Origin: an uncultured Flavobacteriales bacterium
Lineage (GTDB): Bacteria; Bacteroidota; Bacteroidia; Flavobacteriales_D; Crocinitomicaceae
Assembly: GCA_903879765.1 (NCBI GenBank)
Contig: CAIRMS010000096.1
Location: 1-6,718, forward strand
DNA length: 6,718 bases
Direction: 5' to 3'
Part shown: piece after piece, positions 1 to 6,164 of the stretch
How positions within the stretch are numbered: the stretch's first letter is position 1
Layout: each line of letters begins with the position of its first letter
The notes under the pieces: generated by a model
What the model was told of the DNA's origin: nothing
The model's database searches: none
Seen by the model: the letters and a program-made list of their open reading frames with translations, nothing else
Translations under genes and position numbers: made by a program

Positions 1-2
1 AT

Positions 3-299
3 AAGCAAGTACCAGAAGTTATTAAATCTGAATTGATCACTGAAAAGAATCAGACAAAGCAACTTAAAAAAGCAAACGAAGGAGATGGTTATTATGTTCG
101 AGTGAGTAGGGCATATTTTTATACGCAACCATCACAAGAATACATTAACACGAAAAAATTCCTTATCCGAGGCGATTATTGCGAAGTACTTCGATACAAA
201 AATGGTTTTGGGTACGTTAATTATTACAACACGAATAATTATAAGACTACATCAGGATGGTTAGATTTGAATAACCTAAGTAGTGCATATGATCATTAA
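3..299 (+). CDS. C-terminal part of a protein with a bacterial SH3-like domain (5' end outside window)
   Basis: The reading frame is open through the left edge, with 98 residues visible before the TAA at 297-299. A TTG at 33 could be read as a start, but the frame continues upstream without a stop, so I treat the gene as 5'-truncated by the window. Residues 1-28 of the visible part are charged and linker-like (many Lys and Glu). Residues about 29-95 look like a bacterial SH3-like domain as often seen in Bacteroidota: an aromatic start (YFY at 38-40), a hydrophobic strand after KKF (51-53), the turn RGDYCEV (56-62), NGFGYV (67-72), and a closing GWL (85-87). Such domains usually bind peptides or cell-wall polymers, but the partner cannot be told here. 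The piece is visibly more AT-rich than the genes to its right. A strong terminator lies 28 bp downstream, so this is the last gene of its transcript. Domain call moderately sure; function of the whole protein unknown. Confidence 0.7.
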   Translation, partial: KQVPEVIKSELITEKNQTKQLKKANEGDGYYVRVSRAYFYTQPSQEYINTKKFLIRGDYCEVLRYKNGFGYVNYYNTNNYKTTSGWLDLNNLSSAYDH

Positions 300-327
300 T
301 CTAGTTAAATTGGTGTACTGATAAGAT

Positions 328-355
328 AAAAAAGGGAGTTAAAACTCCCTTTTTT
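328..355 (+). terminator. Intrinsic (rho-independent) terminator, probably bidirectional
   Basis: A perfect 12-bp stem (AAAAAAGGGAGT paired with ACTCCCTTTTTT) encloses a 4-base TAAA loop. The A tract on the left and T tract on the right give a U tail whichever strand is transcribed. It sits 28 bp after the stop codon of the SH3-domain gene and insulates that gene from the hydrolase 140 bp downstream. Confidence 0.93.
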
Positions 356-362
356 ATGCACT

Positions 363-396
363 ATTGAATGAGCTCAAAAAACAATGAGCATTCAAT
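363..396. repeat. Imperfect inverted repeat (hairpin) with an extra arm copy nearby
   Basis: ATTGAATG at 363-370 pairs with CATTCAAT at 389-396. CTC (373-375) pairs with GAG (386-388), leaving a 2-base bulge (A371, G372) and a 10-base A-rich loop. A second copy of the right arm, CATTCAAT, lies at 416-423, so the left arm could pair with either copy. There is no T tract after it, so it is not a second terminator. Apart from this, the terminator and the candidate promoter, I see nothing in the 300-495 gap. Confidence 0.5.
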
Positions 397-466
397 CCCA
401 TCACATTGCAAAAGCCATTCAATACCAAAGTCTGCAACGTGGGAATTGGGGGACAGTTCAATAGGA

Positions 467-492
467 TTTTTGTACATTTATATTAAATTCCG
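467..492 (+). promoter_or_regulatory. Candidate promoter region of the hydrolase gene
   Basis: TACATTTA at 473-480 differs by one base from the Bacteroidota -7 consensus TAnnTTTG, and TTG at 446-448 is a possible -33 element. Its 24-bp spacing is a little longer than usual. The block TTTTTG..CATTT..ATTAAATTC is found again in front of the receptor gene (1888-1918), which supports a regulatory role. ATTAAATTC ends 5 bases before the ATG, so any 5' leader would be very short. Motif matching by eye only. Confidence 0.35.
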
Positions 493-495
493 TGC

Positions 496-1866
496 ATGAA
501 ATCACTTTTACTTGTTCTACTTCTTATTGTTTCAGTTTCACACGCTCAAATAAGCATCGGTCATACCACACTCACATTTAATGACCCAACGCGTTCAGGT
601 GGATATGGTTCAGGTGGAGGACCCGGAAGACAAATTCAAACGGAAATCTATTATCCAGCAACGTCAGCAGGAACAAGTACTCCTGTTGCAAGTGGCGAAT
701 TTCCAGTGATCGTTTTCGGACATGGTTTCGCGATGAATTGGGATGCCTATTCCAATATTTGGGAACACTATGTTACGCGTGGATACATCATGGCATTTGT
801 TCGAACCGAAAGTAGCTTATTCCCATCCCCTAGTCACGGAGATTTTGGATTAGATTTGAAATTGGTCGCCCAAAAAATGCTGGACCTACAAACAACAAAT
901 GCACTTTTTCAAGATCATATTTACCCAAAAGTGGGCGTCATGGGACATTCTATGGGAGGTGGCGCTTCCTTTTTAGCAGCGAATAATAACACAAACATTC
1001 ATGCCTTAATCGGACTGGCTCCAGCGGAAACGAATCCATCCGCGATTTCCGTTGCACCGAATGTACAAGTTCCGAGCATCGTTTTTTCCGGAAGTTCCGA
1101 CGGCGTTACTCCTCCATCCCAACATCACATTCCAATGTTCGACGGAATAACCAGTACCTGCAAATCCTTCGTGAGCATCATCGGTGGAGCACATTGTTAC
1201 TTTGCGAACACAAACTTCAACTGTGATTTTGGTGAAAGTACATCATCAACAGGAATTAGCATTAGTCGAGCAGAACAGCAAAACATGACCTATTCCATTT
1301 TAGATCCTTGGTTAGATTTCAACCTAAAAGATATTTGTTCTGGCTATGAATCATTCCAACTTTCCTTGACAAGTACAGCTGGAACGACCTCTCAAACTAC
1401 CTGTCCAAATATTCCAACGGTAGACATCACCCAAAATGGAAACCTCCTTCAGACAAGTACTCCTGGAAGTTCTTATCAATGGTTTGTCGATGGACAATTG
1501 ATTCCTGGAGCCTTTGCCGATTTCTATGAATTAGGTCCAAATGCTGCGGGAGTTTACACCGTTCAAGTAAGCTTTGCTTTTGGTTGTGCCGAGAGTCCAA
1601 ATCTGAACATTGTTGGACTACAAAACATTGAGGAAGATTTAATCACGGTTTCACCGAATCCATGTAAGGAATTCCTGTTGATCACGAACAAAGGAACACA
1701 AGCGATTCAGGCTACATTCTTGACAATACTCGGGCAAAAAACGAAGTCTATTCAATTGAAAAACACGGTAAACACCATTTCCGTAAATGATCTTAATCCC
1801 GGAATTTATTGGATTCAATTTGAGCACTCCTCAGGTGTTTTCTTGCAAAAATGCATCATCGAGTAA
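496..1866 (+). CDS. Secreted alpha/beta hydrolase of the cutinase/PET-hydrolase type with Ig-like and T9SS sorting domains
   Basis: 456 residues, starting at an ATG followed directly by a signal peptide (MKSLLLVLLL, Ala-Gln cleavage region near 17-18). Residues about 20-285 form an alpha/beta hydrolase resembling the cutinase/PETase branch of the dienelactone-hydrolase-like proteins. GHGF (75-78) is the likely oxyanion loop. The nucleophile Ser152 lies in GHSMGGG, the acid is Asp202 (SGSSDG) and the base is His233 (GGAHC). The Ser-Asp and Ser-His distances (50 and 81) are close to those of IsPETase (46 and 77). Residues about 305-374 look like an Ig-like domain (YQWFVDG, GVYTVQV, GC). Residues 383-456 match the type A T9SS sorting domain (SPNP, LGQ, NDLNPGIYWI), so the protein should cross the outer membrane and be released or anchored on the surface. 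An ester substrate is likely; which one is unknown. At the position of PETase Trp185 it has Ala177 (LAPA). It is followed after 69 bp by the receptor gene. Confidence 0.9.
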   Translation: MKSLLLVLLLIVSVSHAQISIGHTTLTFNDPTRSGGYGSGGGPGRQIQTEIYYPATSAGTSTPVASGEFPVIVFGHGFAMNWDAYSNIWEHYVTRGYIMAFVRTESSLFPSPSHGDFGLDLKLVAQKMLDLQTTNALFQDHIYPKVGVMGHSMGGGASFLAANNNTNIHALIGLAPAETNPSAISVAPNVQVPSIVFSGSSDGVTPPSQHHIPMFDGITSTCKSFVSIIGGAHCYFANTNFNCDFGESTSSTGISISRAEQQNMTYSILDPWLDFNLKDICSGYESFQLSLTSTAGTTSQTTCPNIPTVDITQNGNLLQTSTPGSSYQWFVDGQLIPGAFADFYELGPNAAGVYTVQVSFAFGCAESPNLNIVGLQNIEEDLITVSPNPCKEFLLITNKGTQAIQATFLTILGQKTKSIQLKNTVNTISVNDLNPGIYWIQFEHSSGVFLQKCIIE

Positions 1867-1887
1867 GGAATAGTCCTGTTCGATAGC

Positions 1888-1918
1888 TTTTTGTTGGGAA
1901 CATTTCATTAAATTCGGG
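1888..1918 (+). promoter_or_regulatory. Promoter-like block before the receptor gene, similar to the one before the hydrolase
   Basis: TTTTTG (1888-1893) followed by CATTT (1901-1905) and ATTAAATTC (1907-1915) repeats the order of elements upstream of the hydrolase start (TTTTTG, CATTT, ATTAAATTC at 467-490). The match to TAnnTTTG is weak (AACATTTC at 1899-1906, or TAAATTCG at 1909-1916), so this may be a secondary promoter or a shared regulator site. The hydrolase-receptor gap holds no convincing terminator, so read-through from the hydrolase is also possible. Confidence 0.3.
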
Positions 1919-1935
1919 AACTCTTATTGAAACAC

Positions 1936-4269
1936 ATGTTAAAAAAACTACTTTTCTTCCTGATCACATTTGTCGGATTCACAACATTTGCTCAAGACTT
2001 TTCCATCCGTGGTTTCGTTTACGACGATTCAAGCATGGAGCCGATAGGTGAAATGAAGGTGAAACTTTTGAAATTGGATAGCACCGTTATTTCCGGTGCT
2101 TTTACCGACAACAATGGTGGATTCTTAATTCCGAAATTAGCGAAAGGTTCATACATCTTAAAGATTGAAGCAGGACGTTTCAACAAAGCGTTTATCAATG
2201 TGAACATGACAGATAAGGACAAGATTTACGATGTTCAATTCAAACTGGTTCGCAATACCCAGAATGTGAAAGAAGTCGTGGTCAGCATCGATTCAAAAGA
2301 AAAGAAAAATGAAATCTTAATCGGCACTTTAAAATACAACCAAAAATCCCTTGACCGTATCCCAAGTCACGGTGGGGAGAACGATATCGTTGGAGCCATA
2401 AGTGTGACACCAGGAGTTGTAACTACCGGAGATCAAGGTGGGCAATTGTACGTTCGCGGTGGAACTCCGATTCAAAACAAAGTATTACTTGACGGAATGA
2501 CCATCTACAATCCGTTCCACTCGATCGGATTCTTTTCAATATTTGAGACAGAATTGGTAAAAACCGTAGACGTATATACCGGTGGATTCGAATCAAAATA
2601 CGGTGGACGCGTTTCCTCCGTCATGGACATCACCTACCGAGATGGTAACAGAAGAGAATTTGGTGGACGCGTTTCAGCATCTCCCTTTCTTGCAAAAATG
2701 GTATTGGAAGGTCCAATTGGAAAAGTAACAAAAGAAAAAGCAGCACCAGGATCGTATGTTTTCTCGGCTAAACACAGCTTACTTGATTACACCTCAAAAT
2801 CGCTGTATCCGAAAGTCAATGATGGAAATGGATTACCATTTAACTTCACTGATTTATACGGAAAAGTAACCTTCAATGGTGACGGCGGCACCAAAGTAAG
2901 CGCATTCGGATTTCATAACCAAGACTCTGTAAATTATGATATTGCCAACCTTCGATGGGATGCTTCCGGTGGAGGTGTGAATTTCTTGATGGTACCAAGT
3001 GGCTCTCCACTTTTTATTCGTGGACACGTAAATGGAAGTAACTATCAAACAACATTCGCTGAAACAGCACAAGAACCTCGTTATTCAAAAATCGGTGGAT
3101 TTGACCTTGGATTCGACTTTAGTTATTTCTTGAAGAACGAAAGTGAAATGAATTACGGATTCAACATCAATGGATTCAACACGGAATTTGTGACGTATAA
3201 CGAAGCAAAAAGAAGAATTGAAGCCGTCAATTTCACGACAGAAATCGGAAGTTATTTCAATTACCGACTAATTAAAAGAAGGTGGGTGATTCAACCAGGA
3301 TTGCGTGTGCAAGTGTATGCTTCCTTGAATACCATTTCACCAGAACCTCGCCTTGGATTAAAATATAATGCGACCGAAAACCTTCGTTTTAAATTCTCAG
3401 GTGGACGCTTTTCACAAAACTTTACATCTGCATCATCCGACAAAGATGTTGTGAACCTTTTCAACGGACTTTTGTCCGCACCTACAAATGTGCAAGAAGA
3501 TTTCGTAACCCAATTCCAAAATGTGAAAAACACGAAGAACGGACTTCAATATGCTTGGCATGCCATTTTAGGGATGGAGTTTGACTTGGGTAAATACTGG
3601 TCATTCAATGTAGAAGGATACTACAAGTACTTCTCACAGTTGAGTAACATCAATCAGAATAAATTGTACGATGATGTTTCTCAGTTCGAGTTGATCGACG
3701 ATGTATTCAAAAAGGATTTCATCATCGAGACTGGTCAGTCCTATGGTTTTGACTTCCTTGCGAAATATTCTAAAGACCGTTTGTTCTTTTGGGCAGTTTA
3801 CTCCTATGGTAAAAACACCCGTTGGGATGGATTCGCGAACTATGCACCGGTATTTGACAGACGTCATAACGTAAACCTTGTTGGATCGTATTTATTCGGG
3901 AAAGAAAAGAATTACGAACTAAACATCCGTTGGAACCTAGGTTCTGGATTGCCATTCACACCTACCGCTGGATATTATCAAGGAGAGAATTTCTCTGAAG
4001 GTGTGACAACTAATTACGTGACAAATAATCCAAGTGCGATTACCACTTTACTTGGGACATTCAACTCGCAACGATTACCATACTACCACCGCCTCGATAT
4101 TACCTTCAAAAAGCAATTCAACTTCAAAAACAAGGATGTAATGGAGATCATTGCAAGTATTACCAATACTTACAATAGAAGCAATATCTTCTACGTGAAC
4201 AGAATTACTTCTGAGAAAATCTATCAGTTTCCTATTCTTCCAAGTTTCGGTTTGAATTATAAATTCTAA
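1936..4269 (+). CDS. TonB-dependent outer-membrane receptor with N-terminal carboxypeptidase-regulatory-like domain
   Basis: 777 residues from the ATG at 1936. An in-frame TTG at 1927 adds three residues, but the ATG places a standard signal peptide at the very start (MLKKLLFFLI, cleavage near FAQ at 18-20). Residues about 21-105 are a carboxypeptidase-D regulatory-like beta-sandwich (RGFVYDD, GAFTDNNGGF, GSYILKI). Residues about 135-235 are the plug (IVGAISVTPGV, LYVRGG at 171-176, VLLDGMTIYNP, VDVYTGGFESKYGGRVSSVMD). The rest is a beta-barrel with the late RLPYYHRLDI motif (713-722) and a terminal Phe, the usual outer-membrane assembly signal. Family role: uptake of a bulky or scarce ligand using TonB-ExbBD energy. 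It is shorter than SusC-type glycan receptors (about 1000 residues), and no SusD gene adjoins it, so siderophore, peptide or other small-ligand uptake is as likely as sugar uptake. The DUF1015 gene starts 6 bp downstream, suggesting co-transcription. Family call very sure; ligand unknown. Confidence 0.95.
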   Translation: MLKKLLFFLITFVGFTTFAQDFSIRGFVYDDSSMEPIGEMKVKLLKLDSTVISGAFTDNNGGFLIPKLAKGSYILKIEAGRFNKAFINVNMTDKDKIYDVQFKLVRNTQNVKEVVVSIDSKEKKNEILIGTLKYNQKSLDRIPSHGGENDIVGAISVTPGVVTTGDQGGQLYVRGGTPIQNKVLLDGMTIYNPFHSIGFFSIFETELVKTVDVYTGGFESKYGGRVSSVMDITYRDGNRREFGGRVSASPFLAKMVLEGPIGKVTKEKAAPGSYVFSAKHSLLDYTSKSLYPKVNDGNGLPFNFTDLYGKVTFNGDGGTKVSAFGFHNQDSVNYDIANLRWDASGGGVNFLMVPSGSPLFIRGHVNGSNYQTTFAETAQEPRYSKIGGFDLGFDFSYFLKNESEMNYGFNINGFNTEFVTYNEAKRRIEAVNFTTEIGSYFNYRLIKRRWVIQPGLRVQVYASLNTISPEPRLGLKYNATENLRFKFSGGRFSQNFTSASSDKDVVNLFNGLLSAPTNVQEDFVTQFQNVKNTKNGLQYAWHAILGMEFDLGKYWSFNVEGYYKYFSQLSNINQNKLYDDVSQFELIDDVFKKDFIIETGQSYGFDFLAKYSKDRLFFWAVYSYGKNTRWDGFANYAPVFDRRHNVNLVGSYLFGKEKNYELNIRWNLGSGLPFTPTAGYYQGENFSEGVTTNYVTNNPSAITTLLGTFNSQRLPYYHRLDITFKKQFNFKNKDVMEIIASITNTYNRSNIFYVNRITSEKIYQFPILPSFGLNYKF

Positions 4270-4275
4270 CAGAAG

Positions 4276-5508
4276 ATGTCCGATATTTCAGCATTCAAGG
4301 CGATTCGTCCTGTTCGTGATAAAGTTCATTTAGTCGCGACAAGGCCTTATTATTCCTACAAAAAGAACGTGCTGAAAGCAAAGTTAGAAGATAATCCATT
4401 TACCTTCTTGCACATTATCAATCCGGAGTTTAGTACCACAGTGAAAACCAAAGCGAATTCGACTGAACGATTTCAATTGGTGAAAACGCAATTCAACGAT
4501 TTCCTGGATAAAGGCATTCTGATTCAAGATGCCGAAGAACATTTATACATCTACCGTCAATCAAAAGGAGATTTCTCTGTGATTGGAATCGTTGGTGGCG
4601 CGAGTGTGCAAGAGTACATCGATAACGACATCAAAAAACACGAGCAAACATTGACCCTGCGCGAGGAAGTTTTCACAAACTACCTGGACCAAGTAGGATT
4701 CAATGCAGAACCGGTATTAATGACCTACGACCCACAGTCTGAACTCAACAAACTCATTGAAAAGGTGAGTGCTGAGCGTCCAGAATACGAGTTTACGACG
4801 ACCGATTGCATCAAACATGAACTTTGGGTACTTTCTATCGCTCAAACGAAGGAATGTCAAGCACTGTTCAAATCAGTGGATGCATTGTACATCGCTGACG
4901 GACACCACCGCTCGGCATCTTCCGTTCGCTATGCACAAATGAAAGCCGAACAAGGAACCGCAACTTCGGAAACGGGATACTTTTTAAGTTACATCGTAGC
5001 GAAAGATCAAGTGAAAATATTGGCTTTCCACCGCTTATTGAAAAGTTTGAACGGATTTACGAAAGATGAATTCGTTTCTGCGATGAGAGAACTAGGAAGC
5101 ATGAAATCCATTCCAAGTGCGGCTGAACCAGAAAAAGAACATCAATTCACCATTTGCATGGGAAATGACTGGTACCTTTTCGAGCCAGATCATTCGTACA
5201 TCAATGAATCGAATCCAGTAGAACAATTGGATTCCTTTATTCTCAGTGATTTAATTTTAAAACCCTTGTTGGGCATCGTCGACCTAAAAACAAGCGATCA
5301 AGTGGAATTCGTTCCTGGAAATGAGTCCTTGTCTTCCATCGAAGATAAAATCAACTCCGGTAAGTTCGAAGTTGGATTTATCCTTCATCCCGCAACCATT
5401 GACCAAGTCAAAGAAGTCGCGGATGCCGGAATGAACATGCCGCCAAAATCTACGTGGGTGGAACCGAAATTGCGCAGTGGACTCACCATTTATCAATTGC
5501 ACGCATGA
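4276..5508 (+). CDS. DUF1015 family protein
   Basis: 410 residues, close to the usual size of the family, with no signal peptide or membrane segment, so cytoplasmic. Family hallmarks seen are the N-terminal FKAIRPV (7-13) and RPYY (23-26), IKKHEQT (119-125), the central YIADGHHRSAS (205-215), and the C-terminal MPPKSTWVEPKLRSGL (388-403). The biochemical function of DUF1015 is not established to my knowledge. From memory, it is often found beside serA and serC in Bacteroidota, and the DGHHR motif recalls the DGxxR motif of ParB/sulfiredoxin-fold proteins, which include the free-serine kinases SerK and SbnI. A serine-related nucleotide-using enzyme is therefore an inference only. No serA or serC is in this window. 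The start ATG lies 6 bp after the receptor stop and has no Shine-Dalgarno sequence. The TGA stop overlaps the yggS start in ATGA, implying translational coupling. Confidence 0.9.
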   Translation: MSDISAFKAIRPVRDKVHLVATRPYYSYKKNVLKAKLEDNPFTFLHIINPEFSTTVKTKANSTERFQLVKTQFNDFLDKGILIQDAEEHLYIYRQSKGDFSVIGIVGGASVQEYIDNDIKKHEQTLTLREEVFTNYLDQVGFNAEPVLMTYDPQSELNKLIEKVSAERPEYEFTTTDCIKHELWVLSIAQTKECQALFKSVDALYIADGHHRSASSVRYAQMKAEQGTATSETGYFLSYIVAKDQVKILAFHRLLKSLNGFTKDEFVSAMRELGSMKSIPSAAEPEKEHQFTICMGNDWYLFEPDHSYINESNPVEQLDSFILSDLILKPLLGIVDLKTSDQVEFVPGNESLSSIEDKINSGKFEVGFILHPATIDQVKEVADAGMNMPPKSTWVEPKLRSGLTIYQLHA

Positions 5509-6164
5509 TTGCTGAACGAATTAACGAAATCACAGCCACACTTCCCGAAACCGTCGCGTTAATCGCTGTTTCCAAAACGAAACCTGTTAGCGATTTACAA
5601 GAAGCGTACGACGCTGGACAACGTGCCTTCGGTGAAAACAAAGTACAAGAGTTGGTCGATAAAGCCGAAGTGCTGCCAAAGGACATTCACTGGCACCTCA
5701 TCGGACACCTGCAAACCAATAAAGTCAAATACATTGCTCCTTTTGTTCACTTGATTCACGCGGTGGACAGTTTGAAACTATTGGTGGAAATCAATAAACA
5801 AGCAGAAAAAAACGAGCGAAGCATTGATGTGCTTTTGCAATTTCACATCGCACAAGAAGAAACCAAGTTCGGACTTTCCCTGGAAGAAGCACAGGAATTA
5901 ATCGAAAGTGAGGCATTTCAATCGTGTCAAAACATTCGTGTAGTTGGCGTGATGGGAATGGCTTCGTTTGTAGACGACGAACAACAAGTTCATCATGAAT
6001 TCCAGTCTCTAAAAAGTATTTTTGATCAATTGAAAGCAAGTAACTTCCAAGATAACGCTTATTTCAAAGAAATTTCCATGGGAATGTCTGGGGATTATCA
6101 AATCGCCATCGAAGAAGGAAGCACCATGATTCGTGTGGGAAGTTCGATTTTCGGAGGACGTTAA
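5505..6164 (+). CDS. yggS: YggS/PROSC family pyridoxal-phosphate homeostasis protein
   Basis: 219 residues, the usual family length. I chose the ATG at 5505, which overlaps the DUF1015 stop (ATGA). An upstream in-frame GTG at 5454 would add 17 residues that only read through the DUF1015 end in another frame and do not match the family. YggS proteins are single-domain alanine-racemase-fold barrels that bind pyridoxal 5'-phosphate without a known catalytic reaction and keep free PLP and amino-acid/keto-acid pools in balance in the cytoplasm. Seen here are the PLP lysine Lys24 in AVSKTKP (21-27), FGENKVQE (42-49), WHLIGHLQTNK (63-73), KFGL (121-124), GVMGMA (148-153), SMGMSGDY (191-198), and the phosphate-binding end GSTMIRVGSSIFG (205-217). 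All key residues are intact. The stop codon TAA shares the palindrome TTAA with the stop of the convergent protease gene. Confidence 0.96.
   Translation: MIAERINEITATLPETVALIAVSKTKPVSDLQEAYDAGQRAFGENKVQELVDKAEVLPKDIHWHLIGHLQTNKVKYIAPFVHLIHAVDSLKLLVEINKQAEKNERSIDVLLQFHIAQEETKFGLSLEEAQELIESEAFQSCQNIRVVGVMGMASFVDDEQQVHHEFQSLKSIFDQLKASNFQDNAYFKEISMGMSGDYQIAIEEGSTMIRVGSSIFGGR

Noticed and set aside
1006..1194. Minus-strand open frame inside the hydrolase gene
   Set aside because: It is antisense to a clearly coding region with a catalytic Asp codon, has no recognisable domain, and its composition follows from the plus-strand codons.
669..1467. ACAAGTACTCCTG occurring twice in the hydrolase gene
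   Set aside because: The copies encode ordinary Thr/Ser-Thr-Pro linkers in unrelated domains, so chance or codon preference explains the repeat.
1866..1896. Possible terminator after the hydrolase (AGGA/TCCT hairpin followed by a T-rich stretch)
   Set aside because: The stem is only 4 bp and the TTTTT run begins 10 bases after it, so it is too weak to call.
2019..3955. Several minus-strand open frames of 60-80 codons inside the receptor gene
   Set aside because: They lie wholly antisense to plug and barrel coding sequence, show no family resemblance and have no promoter or spacing signals.
5454..5504. Upstream GTG start for yggS
   Set aside because: The extra 17 residues overlap the DUF1015 coding end in another frame and lie outside the conserved family; the ATG in the ATGA overlap gives the normal length.
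5284..6039. Minus-strand open frames opposite the DUF1015 end and yggS
   Set aside because: Both plus-strand genes are intact with all family motifs; the antisense frames resemble nothing known.
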